Assembly (NCBI GenBank): GCA_024636785.1
Contig: JAGXGK010000015.1
Location: 1 to 64,000, forward strand
Source: Gammaproteobacteria bacterium
Lineage (GTDB): Bacteria > Pseudomonadota > Gammaproteobacteria > SZUA-229
DNA length: 64,000 bases
Direction: 5' to 3'
Below the pieces are notes generated by a model. That model was not told where the DNA came from. It was given only the letters and a program-made list of their open reading frames with translations, and did no database searches. Shown piece by piece: positions 1 to 9,037 of the stretch; position 1 is the stretch's first letter, and every line of letters starts with the position of its first letter. The position numbers and the translations under genes are program-made.

Positions 1-420
1 AAAGGTCCAGACATGGTTGCTGGCCATGGTTTTACCGGTAGAGCTTTCTACTGCGGTGGTAATGGTGGCGGTGTAAACTTTGCTCACGCTTAAGCCGCTA
101 TGCGAAAAGATCGCCGTATTGCTGGCAGTATCCAGGGTCACAGTGCCAATAATTGCGGCTTCGTCTGCACCTTTTACTGTAAAGCTGACGTCATCAAGCG
201 TAGCTGCATTCATTGACTCACTGAATGTAGCCGTAACTTTCCGGTTTGTTTCCACAGCAGTTGCAGCATCAGCAGGGTTGGTTGAGATGACTGTGAGCGC
301 CGCTGGATTGGTTGTAGCGGTAGTGCTTGTGTCATTACTACTGCAACCAGTTACAAAAGCGGTAAGCAATATTGCCGCAAACCACAAAGGTCGACCGCAA
401 TATTTGTTGATAATATTCAT
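1..420 (-). CDS. Lipoprotein with bacterial Ig-like (SbsA-type) domain, C-terminus cut by window edge
   Basis: Reverse-strand translation from ATG at 420 gives MNIINKYCGRPLWFAAILLTAFVTGCSSNDTSTTATTNPAALTVISTNPADAATAVETNRKVTATFSESMNAATLDDVSFTVKG..., open to position 1. It has a lipobox (TGC) and an SbsA-like Ig motif. The ORF track omits it because it is truncated. Confidence 0.85.
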   Translation of the reverse strand, partial: MNIINKYCGRPLWFAAILLTAFVTGCSSNDTSTTATTNPAALTVISTNPADAATAVETNRKVTATFSESMNAATLDDVSFTVKGADEAAIIGTVTLDTASNTAIFSHSGLSVSKVYTATITTAVESSTGKTMASNHVWTF

Positions 421-1087
421 TAATTTCTCCGTAAAATATTAGTGGTCGTAGTTAATTATTAACTACGATTATTTACTGGTAAGGGTTTATTTACTTGCTG
501 AAGGTTTTTCTTTTTTATACATGTGTATAACTCGAGCTAATGTGTCTCACGCTCATTGTGTCGAAATGTATGTAGGGTATTTATAGAGAGATTGTTACCA
601 CCTAGTACCGGGCCTCAGGTGGGAGGGAAGAGCTGTATCATGCGCCTATAAAACGGAAATAGGTGAAATACTTTTTAATAACAACCGAGTATAAAACAGG
701 GTTATTGAGTTTTTATTTGAGGTTAATGATAGCGTTATCAATGAGTTGAGTGACCTTAAGTGGATGCGATGTTTTATCGGTAAATAATATTTATTTTTTT
801 TATCGGGAATTTGAAGAAAATTTAACTGAACCATTCCGCCTTTTTTTGTGGTCAAAAGCATAAAGAAGTTACACTGATAGTCATTGGTATAGAGTAGGTT
901 CAAGGAGTTGCCACTTTTTAGATTTGTTGATTAAAAAAGAAAAGAGGTATATGTTATTCGAGAAATTTTTAACAATGGCGAGCTAGTGCTGTCTTTGTTT
1001 TTTTCAGTGTTGAAACCGAGTTCGCTTCTGTTTTTTTTAGGCGGTTGTACTTTTCGGTACACAATAACTATTCTTCAGGAGATTGAT

Positions 1088-1297
1088 ATGGCAAATAGTT
1101 CAAATGTTACATCAAGGGTTGTTGGTCTAGCTCTGCTGGTTGTTGGTATTGGCCTGGCATTATGGGGTTATCAATTATCGGAGTCTGTAGGTTCGCAGGT
1201 AACTGAAGCGCTGACAGGTGCAGAGTCAGATAAAATAATGGCCCTCTATATTAGTGGTGCTGTCAGCTTTGTCGTTGGTCTGTTCCTTATTAAATAG
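1088..1297 (+). CDS. Small two-TM membrane protein (DUF3185-like)
   Basis: 69 aa from internal ATG at 1088 preceded by an AGGAG-like RBS (ttcaggagattgat): MANSSNVTSRVVGLALLVVGIGLALWGYQLSESVGSQV... Confidence 0.7.
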   Translation: MANSSNVTSRVVGLALLVVGIGLALWGYQLSESVGSQVTEALTGAESDKIMALYISGAVSFVVGLFLIK

Positions 1298-1312
1298 AAA
1301 ATTGGATATATC

Positions 1313-1564
1313 ATGGATATAGAAAGATTGATTATAATTTTGGCTATTGGTGCATTAGCGGGATGGCTGGCGGGCAACATAATGAAAGGCCGTGGATTCG
1401 GCATTATCGGTAACATTATTGTAGGAATTGTGGGTGCCATACTGGGCGGTTTTCTCTTCAGCCTGCTGGGGATATCAGCGGGCGGTTTAATCGGTTCGTT
1501 AATCACAGCTACGGTGGGTGCTGTAGTTCTGTTGTATCTCGTTAGCCTGGTGAATAGAATTTAG
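1313..1564 (+). CDS. GlsB/YeaQ/YmgE-family (transglycosylase-associated) stress-response membrane protein
   Basis: 83 aa, Gly-rich TM segments: GALAGWLAGNIMKGRGFGIIGNIIVGIVGAILGGFLF, typical of the family. Confidence 0.85.
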   Translation: MDIERLIIILAIGALAGWLAGNIMKGRGFGIIGNIIVGIVGAILGGFLFSLLGISAGGLIGSLITATVGAVVLLYLVSLVNRI

Positions 1565-1685
1565 CTTTACTGGTTTTGCGTCCAACGGTACGCTATATTC
1601 TCCCGATGGTGCAATCGCGGTTCATGCTACTATAAAAAAAGAGGTATGCATGGTGTATGCCTCAATTACAGAAGGTTATTTCATA

Positions 1686-2072
1686 ATGATTTTATTCAAA
1701 CGTACACTGACTCTGTTTTTATCTCTTGCGCTTATCAGCGTATCTCTGGGTAATGTCCAGGCGGCCATTGTCTCCAATGACCAAGTTATTCTTAAAACCG
1801 AACAGGTAGAAAATAAGGCTACTCTGCTGCAAGCTGTTCAGCGTGAAGATGTACAGCAGCAACTTTCCAGCATGGGCGTCAGCGCTGCCGATGTAGAAAG
1901 TCGCATCAATCAAATGACGCATGAAGAAGTCGCCCAGCTCAATCAGCAGATGGCGGAATTACCCGCCGGTGAAGGTGTGCTCGGCACTATTGTTCTCATC
2001 TTTCTGGTCTTTGTGATTACCGATGTGATCGGCGCAACGGACATCTTCCCATTCGTACATCCTGTTAATTAA
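1686..2072 (+). CDS. PA2779-like small exported protein of unknown function
   Basis: N-terminal signal (MILFKRTLTLFLSLALISVSLGNVQA), coiled middle (VESRINQMTHEEVAQLNQQMAELPAGEG), hydrophobic C-term. Adjacent to a PA2778-like peptidase. Confidence 0.7.
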   Translation: MILFKRTLTLFLSLALISVSLGNVQAAIVSNDQVILKTEQVENKATLLQAVQREDVQQQLSSMGVSAADVESRINQMTHEEVAQLNQQMAELPAGEGVLGTIVLIFLVFVITDVIGATDIFPFVHPVN

Positions 2073-2112
2073 TTACAGGGCAGAAGCAATTAATAGAGGT
2101 GCCCTATAGTTA

Positions 2113-3078
2113 ATGAGAGCATTAATTCTGCTCATCACTCTGCTGGTTCTCAGCAGTTGTGCATCAACACCGCAAAGCAGACTGATCCGGACTAGCCCTC
2201 CGGACTTTCTGCCTGTGGCGGTTGAGCTGGTCAATACGCCGTTTTATCCTCAGACAGAGTATCAGTGCGGTCCTGCCGCACTGGCTACGCTGCTTGATTT
2301 TCATGGTGTCGAAACATCGCCCGATGAATTGTCCCGTCAAATTTATATCCCCGGTCGTAAAGGCAGCCTGCAAATTGAGGTGATCGCAGCCGCTCGACGT
2401 CACGAAATGCTGCCTTATGTTTTAGCGCCTAAGATACTCGATATCTTTACTGAGATTGCAGCAGGCAATCCGGTGCTGGTTTTGCAGAATCTCAGTTTTG
2501 AATGGTATCCGCAGTGGCATTATGCCGTGGTGGTTGGTTACGATATCGACCGCCAGGAAATTACACTTCGTTCCGGCACCACCCGGCGCTGGACGACGCC
2601 GTTCAAGGTTTTTGAACGCACCTGGCAACGCGCGCAATTCTGGGCGCTGGCCATGGTGCCGGTGGGTGAAATACCCAAAACCGCAAAGCCACTGCCTTAC
2701 CTGAAAACCGCGTACGCTTTCGAGGAAACAGGGCGTCCGGAACTCGCCCTCAAAGCCTACCGTTCAGCGAGCCGACAATGGCCGGATGTTGTCGATACAT
2801 GGTTGACGCTGGGGAATATGCTTTTGCACAGGCAAAATTGGTCAGAAGCTGTTCAGGCATTCAGCACGGCAACCCGTCTTGAACCTGAGTCATCGATTGG
2901 CTGGAATAATCTGGCGTATGCGCTGCAAGGTTATGGTTGCGCTGATCAGGCAGAGCAAGCATTGCAATGCGGTTTGAAAACAGCGCCGGATGATGAAAAT
3001 CTGCTGGATTCCTGGCGGGAACTATCGGCACCTTTGGTTAACAGCGATCATGCTGAATGTCCGGTCGTCCAGTGTTGA
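2113..3078 (+). CDS. PA2778-like C39-type cysteine peptidase lipoprotein with TPR repeats
   Basis: Lipobox LLVLSSCAS; C39-like QTEYQCGPAALATLL Cys motif and HYAVVVGYD His motif; C-terminal TPR (WLTLGNMLLHRQNWSEAVQAFSTATRLEPESSIGWNNLAYAL). Confidence 0.85.
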   Translation: MRALILLITLLVLSSCASTPQSRLIRTSPPDFLPVAVELVNTPFYPQTEYQCGPAALATLLDFHGVETSPDELSRQIYIPGRKGSLQIEVIAAARRHEMLPYVLAPKILDIFTEIAAGNPVLVLQNLSFEWYPQWHYAVVVGYDIDRQEITLRSGTTRRWTTPFKVFERTWQRAQFWALAMVPVGEIPKTAKPLPYLKTAYAFEETGRPELALKAYRSASRQWPDVVDTWLTLGNMLLHRQNWSEAVQAFSTATRLEPESSIGWNNLAYALQGYGCADQAEQALQCGLKTAPDDENLLDSWRELSAPLVNSDHAECPVVQC

Positions 3079-3118
3079 AAAAATAGTTGGCAGCTTTCAG
3101 TTGGCAGTTAAATGCTTT

Positions 3119-3323
3119 AGTCCGCGAAGAACGCGAAAAAGGGCAAACCATGAAAGGCATTAGTCCGCAGATGAACACAGATAAACGCAGATAAAAACAA
3201 AATCTTAAGTCCGCGAAAAACGCGAAAAAATCATTTGTATTATTTGTTTTTGTTTTTTTCGCGTTTTTGGCGTTTTTCGCGGACTGATTTTTTAGATCTT
3301 TTCATCTGTGTTCATCTGTGGAC
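3119..3323. repeat. Nested intergenic inverted-repeat cluster (families 'CCGCGAAAAACGCGAAAAA' and 'CCGCAGATGAACACAGATAAACGCAGATAAA')
   Basis: Units at ~3119-3140, 3162-3194, 3208-3230, reverse-complement units at ~3255-3285 and 3300-3323; lies between convergent genes. Confidence 0.85.
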
Positions 3324-3338
3324 ATTGTTCTTTTTGAA

Positions 3339-4115
3339 CTAGTTTAGATTTAAAGGTTCTTCGCGTCCTTCACGGACAAGTTTTTTTATTCGTTCTTCTG
3401 TATAACTTGCCAGTTCCATGAGATTCATGTTTTGGGGGTTGATGGGTTCGAGAAAGTGCAGTTCGGCTGTGAGATTTTTCGCGGCCATGACATTTTTGAC
3501 AGATTCCATAAAGCGGGTGTTGCCGGTGTATAGCACCGCTGCATCTACCGGGTTGCCCTTGCTGTCGGGATACCGAATCGCCACGGGTTGAATCAGGCAT
3601 TGTGCATCTATCGCGCTTTGCATCAGGCGACCGTGAAAGCATTTGATGTTGCCGTCCGAAGTGGTGCCTTCCGGGAACAGCACCACGTGCTGATCATCGC
3701 GCAGAGTCTGTTGCATTATCCTGTTGGCGTTGGCCGAAGCGGATTTGGAGCCACGCGGTATGTAGAGTGTGCCCGCTCTGCTCGCCAGCCAGCCGAAGAG
3801 TGGCCAGTCTTTGACTTCGGCCTTGGATAAAAAACGCACCGGTATGTGGCTGCCGATGAGGTGGATGTCGAGCCAGGAAAGATGGTTGGCGACAAACAGC
3901 GTGGCACTGTCGGCGGCGGTGCCGCAAACATTAACTTTTATGCCGAGAATCTGAAGTACACACTGATGCCACCAGCAGGTAATGTGGCTGGCCAGTCCCC
4001 GGCGCGGCATGGTTCCACGCTGCACAATAAGTGTCAGGAACGAACCTGAAATAATCAACAGTATCAGTAATGCTGAACGGTAGCTGATGCGGATTAATGG
4101 CATTAGTTTAATCAT
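3339..4115 (-). CDS. 1-acyl-sn-glycerol-3-phosphate acyltransferase-like (PlsC family)
   Basis: Acyltransferase motifs NHLSWLD (HX4D), RAGTLYIPRGS, LFPEGTTSDG. Confidence 0.9.
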   Translation of the reverse strand: MIKLMPLIRISYRSALLILLIISGSFLTLIVQRGTMPRRGLASHITCWWHQCVLQILGIKVNVCGTAADSATLFVANHLSWLDIHLIGSHIPVRFLSKAEVKDWPLFGWLASRAGTLYIPRGSKSASANANRIMQQTLRDDQHVVLFPEGTTSDGNIKCFHGRLMQSAIDAQCLIQPVAIRYPDSKGNPVDAAVLYTGNTRFMESVKNVMAAKNLTAELHFLEPINPQNMNLMELASYTEERIKKLVREGREEPLNLN

Positions 4116-4174
4116 TAGTTGGATGTCAACTTGTTGTTTATTTGTATTTTAAAGTTATAGAAAAAAACTTTTTT

Positions 4175-4254
4175 ACCGCTGAGGCGCAGAGAAGACCTTA
4201 TTGTTTTTTGCAAAACCAATAAGGTCTTCTCTGCGCCTCAGCGTCTCAGCGGTA
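4175..4254. repeat. Long intergenic hairpin of the 'ACCGCTGAGGCGCAGAGA' repeat family
   Basis: Left arm ACCGCTGAGGCGCAGAGAAGACCTTATTG; right arm CAATAAGGTCTTCTCTGCGCCTCAGCGTCTCAGCGGT; ~13 nt loop. Confidence 0.9.
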
Positions 4255-4276
4255 AACACTGTTACTTAAGTATTTT

Positions 4277-5125
4277 TTACGCAAGACACAGTGATAAATC
4301 GATAGCCTTAACGTCTTTGGTGAGAGCGCCGGTGGAGATAAAATTAACGCCGGTTTCTGCGATGTCGCGAATGGTTGCCAAGGTTACATTGCCGGAGGCT
4401 TCCAGTTGGAGCTGGCCGTTGTTGAGTTTTACGGCGGCGCGCAGTTCATCGGGGTTGAAGTTATCCAGCAGTACGCGTGTGATCGGCGTGTCCATGGCCT
4501 GTTGCAGCTGTTCGAGATTTTCCACTTCGATTTCAATCAGGGTATCGGGGTAAAGAAAGAAAGCCTCATCGATGACGCCGGCGATGGAGCCGTGGGCGGC
4601 AATATGATTTTCCTTGATGAGAACAGCGTCGTACAGGCCGATGCGGTGGTTCTGGCAACCGCCGCAGGTGACTGCGTATTTTTGTGCCAGACGTAAGCCC
4701 GGAATGGTTTTGCGGGTGTCGAGTACGGTGGCGTTGGTGCCTGCTACCGCTTTTGCGTATTTAGCTGCGCACGTGGCGGTGGCGGAGAGCATCTGTAAAA
4801 AATTAAGCGCGCTTCTTTCGCCGGTGAGGATGGAGCGAGTCGGGCCGCTCAGGCTGATGATGGTTTGCCCGGCTTCGACGCTGTCGCCGTCCTCCACCTG
4901 CCATTCGGTCAAAACTTCGCTGTCGATCTGCCGGAACACTTCATCGAACCAGTCCATGCCGCAAAGGGTGCAGGCTTCGCGACTGATGACGGTGGCAATG
5001 GCAATGTCATTGGCTGGGATCAGTTGGGCGGTAATGTCGCCGTCGCCGATATCTTCCTGCAGCGCAATTCTGACGTTATCTTCAATACTGCTTTGCGGTA
5101 CGCTGAATAATAAGGGGGTCATCAT
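4277..5125 (-). CDS. nadC: Nicotinate-nucleotide pyrophosphorylase (carboxylating), quinolinate phosphoribosyltransferase
   Basis: ALQEDIGDGDITAQLIP, LNFLQMLSATAT, VLDTRKTIPGLRLAQKYAVTCGGCQNHRIGLYDAVLIKENHI. Confidence 0.97.
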   Translation of the reverse strand: MMTPLLFSVPQSSIEDNVRIALQEDIGDGDITAQLIPANDIAIATVISREACTLCGMDWFDEVFRQIDSEVLTEWQVEDGDSVEAGQTIISLSGPTRSILTGERSALNFLQMLSATATCAAKYAKAVAGTNATVLDTRKTIPGLRLAQKYAVTCGGCQNHRIGLYDAVLIKENHIAAHGSIAGVIDEAFFLYPDTLIEIEVENLEQLQQAMDTPITRVLLDNFNPDELRAAVKLNNGQLQLEASGNVTLATIRDIAETGVNFISTGALTKDVKAIDLSLCLA

Positions 5126-6469
5126 TTAGTCCAGGCTTAAACACAGTGCTTTTGACTTGCGCTGATAATTGTAAAGGGTCCTTTTTTCAACCGGCAGGTC
5201 GTCAGGTGAGATTTCCCTGAAACCTCTTTCCAGAAACCAGTGCGTGGTTTGCGTGGTGAGCGTGAACAGTTTCTCGACGTGCTGTTTGCGTGCCTGCCAT
5301 TCGATGTGCTCCATCAGGTCGTTGCCCCGGCCATGGCGCTGGTAGTTAGCGTGTACCGCCAGGCAGGCGAGTTCGGCAGCCTTTTCTTCCGGGAATAAAA
5401 ACAGTGCGGCGCAGGCAATAATCATGCTGTCACGTTCGATGACGGTGAAGTCCTTGATGTCCAGTTCCAGTTGTTCGCGCGAACGTCGCACCAGCACGCC
5501 CTGTTGTTCCAGTGGTGTGATGAGTTCCATGATGCCGCCGATGTCATCGATGGTGGCGGTGCGTAGTCCTTCATAATTGCCGGCTGTGACCAGCGTGCCC
5601 ACGCCATCGCGGCTGTAGAGTTCGAGCAGCAGTGCACCATTAATGTCCCGACTGACCATGTGCGCGCGCTTCACGCCCTTGCGGCAGGCGCGGGCGGCAC
5701 TGTTGAGGTGGGTTTGGGTCCGGCTGTCATTGTGGTTATCACCGCCGTGTTCCTGCTGCCATTGCTCGGCCTGCGTTGGATTAAGCTGCGCCAGCAGATG
5801 ACCGTTTTCATCGGTGGCACCGTTGTTCTCCATGATGAAAATCAGCTTGTCGGCCTGCAAGGCGATGGCGGTCTGGGTGGCGATATCTTCAGCGCGCAGG
5901 TTGAAAGTCTCGCCGGTGGGCGAGTAGCCGATGGGCGAGATCAGCACCACATTTTTCTGTTCGAGCTGGTTGTTAATGGCTTTGGCATCGACATTTCTGA
6001 CATTGCCGGTCTGGCCGAAATCGACGCCGTTATGAATGCCATAAGGTTGCGCGGTAATAAAATTACCCGAAACCACGCGCACCGCCGCGCCCGCCATCGG
6101 GGTATTTGGCAGGCCCATGGAAAGCTGGGCTTCGATGGCCATGCGCACCTGTCCCACTGCCTGTTCCACGCCTGGCATGTTTTCTGCGGGAGTGACGCGC
6201 AGTTCATCGGAAAAGTCCGAAGCCAGCCCCAGAGTTTTTAACTGCTTTTCGATTTGCGGGCGCGCGCCGTGTACCAGCACCAGCCGTACGCCCAAACTGC
6301 CGAGCAGGGCGATGTCGTGAATCAGATGGGCAAAACTGGGGTGATCGACCGCCTCGCCACCGAACAGGATGACAAAAGTACGGCCGCGATGGGTGTGGAT
6401 ATAAGGCGCTGAGGCTCTGAACCAGTCAACGTGATCGGAGTTTATTCTGTTATTTGGCATTTTTTTCAA
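5126..6469 (-). CDS. argA: Amino-acid N-acetyltransferase (N-acetylglutamate synthase)
   Basis: 447 aa: N-terminal AAK-like domain (FVILFGGEAVDHPSFAHLIHDIALL) and C-terminal GNAT domain (CLAVHANYQRHGRGNDLMEHIEWQAR). Confidence 0.96.
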   Translation of the reverse strand: MKKMPNNRINSDHVDWFRASAPYIHTHRGRTFVILFGGEAVDHPSFAHLIHDIALLGSLGVRLVLVHGARPQIEKQLKTLGLASDFSDELRVTPAENMPGVEQAVGQVRMAIEAQLSMGLPNTPMAGAAVRVVSGNFITAQPYGIHNGVDFGQTGNVRNVDAKAINNQLEQKNVVLISPIGYSPTGETFNLRAEDIATQTAIALQADKLIFIMENNGATDENGHLLAQLNPTQAEQWQQEHGGDNHNDSRTQTHLNSAARACRKGVKRAHMVSRDINGALLLELYSRDGVGTLVTAGNYEGLRTATIDDIGGIMELITPLEQQGVLVRRSREQLELDIKDFTVIERDSMIIACAALFLFPEEKAAELACLAVHANYQRHGRGNDLMEHIEWQARKQHVEKLFTLTTQTTHWFLERGFREISPDDLPVEKRTLYNYQRKSKALCLSLD

Positions 6470-6587
6470 GCTGTCCTGTCCTCAAAACACTGATTAAATT
6501 GTAATATACGTGCTTTCGCGTGGTGATACACGAAAACCGATATTACTTGAATCCACTTCCTGAATATATAAACAAGAGATTATTCCG

Positions 6588-8264
6588 ATGGCCAATGACA
6601 ACAAACGCAAATTTTCCTCCATTATTGTCGACGGGGTTGCGCAGGCACCCAGTCGAGCGATGCTGCATGCTGTCGGCTTCAGTGATGACGATTTCAAGAA
6701 ACCGCAGGTGGGTATCGCCTCGACCTGGAGCATGGTCACGCCCTGCAACATGCACATCAACAAGCTGGCCGACGATGCTGCTCAGGGTGTGAATGGTAGC
6801 GGTGGCAAGAGCGTTGTTTTTAATACCATCACCGTTTCCGACGGCATTTCCATGGGCACGCCGGGCATGCGTTATTCGCTGGTCTCGCGTGAAGTGATCG
6901 CCGATTCGATCGAAACCGTAGTCGGTGCACAGGGCTTTGACGGTGTCATCGCCATCGGTGGTTGTGACAAAAATATGCCGGGCTGCATGATCGGTCTGTC
7001 ACGCCTGGATCGCCCCTCCATTTTTGTCTACGGCGGCACCATCAAGCCGGGCGCAAAACACCGCGATATCGTTTCGGTGTTTGAGGCCGTCGGTGGTTAT
7101 GCGGCCGGTAAGGTTTCCGATGCAGAATTAAAAGAAATCGAAGATACCGCGATTCCCGGACCGGGTTCGTGCGGTGGCATGTACACCGCCAACACCATGG
7201 CATCGGCGATTGAAGCATTGGGCATGAGCCTGCCCAACAGCTCGGCGCAGGAAGCGGTCTCCTACGACAAGGAAGCCGATTGCCGCCGTGCCGGTGAAGC
7301 GGTGATGAATCTGATTGAAAAAGACATCAAGCCCAGCGATATCATGACGCGCAAGTCTTTCGAAAACGCCATCACCGTGGTGATTGCCATTGGCGGTTCG
7401 ACCAATGCAGTGCTGCATTTGCTGGGGATGGCGCATTCAGCCAACGTCAAGCTGGAGCTGGATGATTTCACCCGTATCGGTGCCAAAGTGCCGGTGCTGG
7501 CGGATGTTAAGCCCAGCGGCAAATATCTGATGTCCGAACTGATCGAAATCGGCGGTATTCAGCCGCTAATGAAAGTGCTGCTGGATGTCGGCCTGCTGCA
7601 CGGTGACTGCATGACGGTCACCGGCAAAACCATGGCGGAGAACCTGGCCGGGGTGAACCCCTATCCCGAAGGTCAGGACATTATTCACAAGCTGGAAAAC
7701 CCGATCAAGAAAGACAGCCATCTGGTGGTGCTCTACGGCAATCTGGCACCCACTGGTGCGGTGGCGAAAATTTCCGGCAAGGAAGGTTTGCTGTTCAGCG
7801 GCAATGCGCGTGTGTTTGAATCGGAAGAGGCGGCGCTGGCCGCGATTCTCGACGGCACTGTGGTTAAAAAGGATGTCATCGTCATTCGCCACGAAGGCCC
7901 GGTCGGTGGCCCCGGTATGCGCGAGATGCTGAGCCCGACCGGCGCGATTATGGGTAAAGGCATGGGCAAGGATGTGGCGCTGATTACCGATGGCCGTTTC
8001 TCCGGTGGCAGCCACGGCTTTGTGGTCGGTCACGTCACTCCGGAAGCGGCGGTGGGTGGTCCGATCGCCATCGTCAAAGATGGTGATCCAATCACCATCG
8101 ATGCGGAAAACAAAGCAATCACACTGGGCATTCCTCAGCAGGAAATCGAAACACGCCTCGCCGCCTGGGTGGCGCCCCCGATTAAGGAAAATCGTGGCAT
8201 TCTGGCCAAATACGCCAGGCTGGTAGGCTCCGCCTCAGAAGGTGCCGTGACTGACAAATTCTAG
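6588..8264 (+). CDS. ilvD: Dihydroxy-acid dehydratase
   Basis: [68 protein letters not shown]. Confidence 0.98.
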   Translation: MANDNKRKFSSIIVDGVAQAPSRAMLHAVGFSDDDFKKPQVGIASTWSMVTPCNMHINKLADDAAQGVNGSGGKSVVFNTITVSDGISMGTPGMRYSLVSREVIADSIETVVGAQGFDGVIAIGGCDKNMPGCMIGLSRLDRPSIFVYGGTIKPGAKHRDIVSVFEAVGGYAAGKVSDAELKEIEDTAIPGPGSCGGMYTANTMASAIEALGMSLPNSSAQEAVSYDKEADCRRAGEAVMNLIEKDIKPSDIMTRKSFENAITVVIAIGGSTNAVLHLLGMAHSANVKLELDDFTRIGAKVPVLADVKPSGKYLMSELIEIGGIQPLMKVLLDVGLLHGDCMTVTGKTMAENLAGVNPYPEGQDIIHKLENPIKKDSHLVVLYGNLAPTGAVAKISGKEGLLFSGNARVFESEEAALAAILDGTVVKKDVIVIRHEGPVGGPGMREMLSPTGAIMGKGMGKDVALITDGRFSGGSHGFVVGHVTPEAAVGGPIAIVKDGDPITIDAENKAITLGIPQQEIETRLAAWVAPPIKENRGILAKYARLVGSASEGAVTDKF

Positions 8265-8293
8265 CTTCGCTGCTGTTTTTTTCAGGAGTGTTT

Positions 8294-8347
8294 GAGATTG
8301 TCGGCCTTGCGCCAAAAAAATGGTGCGGAGTATTTGCCGGCAATCTC
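8294..8347. other. Two-helix intergenic hairpin just downstream of ilvD
   Basis: Outer arms GAGATTGTCGGC / GCCGGCAATCTC (12 bp, one G-U); inner arms GCGCCA / TGGTGC around an A-rich loop. Confidence 0.65.
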
Positions 8348-8398
8348 CTGGTGTGGGTCAGCCGGATGGTTTTAAATGCCATTCACCGGAAAATAAAA

Positions 8399-8427
8399 AA
8401 GGCGACTTCTGTAAAGAAAGTCGCCTT
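8399..8427 (-). terminator. Putative Rho-independent terminator (T-tract on minus strand)
   Basis: AAGGCGACTT-ctgtaaaga-AAGTCGCCTT stem; minus-strand reading is followed by TTTTATTTT. Confidence 0.6.
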
Positions 8428-8889
8428 ATAATTTAACACTGGCCTCCATGGCTTTTTATTTTTTGTTTCCGTAACTGCGAAATAATATATATTTTACTAT
8501 TCCCAAATCGATGCTGTGTCTGTTTAACTGATTACGGTTCCATTTGCCGGTTTTATATAAAAAGTATCTTACTTGCATAATGCGCATTTAATTTTAACGT
8601 TTTATTTATAAATGTGCATTTTAATTATGTGCGTTACTATAAGATGTGTATTGGTGTTGAGTCAAGTACGGTATGTTGTATATTGCAACAAAATTTATTT
8701 GAAAAAAATTGTGGATAAAAGTGAAAAAGAACGGCTATAACAAGTGCTTATGACTTACAAGGATAGCTAATTTAGAACATTAGTATTTAATGATGTATGA
8801 ATTTTTCATGAATTTTTTTCCAGTATTTCAAAAAAGAGATCAATTTTTTTGGTGTGTATAATAATTTTTAACGATTAGATCGAAAGCGT

Positions 8890-9032
8890 TTACCACAGAG
8901 GCGTGGAGAAAAACAAAAAACTATTAATGGTAGGCACTAAGATTTTTTAACTTTTTACCGTAAACGATCTTTTTAGTGGTAAGTGCCAGAGTTTAATATT
9001 TACCAGTTTTTCTCTGCGCCTCTGCGGTGAAA
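8890..9032. repeat. Inverted pair of the 'CCGCAGAGGCGCAGAGA' family flanking ~90 bp
   Basis: Left TTACCACAGAGGCGTGGAGAAAAAC (8890-8914), right GTTTTTCTCTGCGCCTCTGCGGTGAAAA (~9004-9031); between convergent ilvD and purD. Confidence 0.8.
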
Positions 9033-9037
9033 AGCTT

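Noticed and set aside
80-442. 120-aa plus-strand ORF
   Set aside because: Antisense to the better supported Ig-like lipoprotein frame (1-420 minus), which has a signal peptide, lipobox and domain similarity.
646-903. 85-aa minus-strand ORF
   Set aside because: Low-complexity AT-rich translation, no family resemblance, no clear RBS.
5660-6241. 193-aa plus-strand ORF
   Set aside because: Antisense shadow of argA, generated by high-GC third-position bias.
7566-8033. 155-aa minus-strand ORF inside ilvD
   Set aside because: Shadow ORF opposite a strongly conserved gene.
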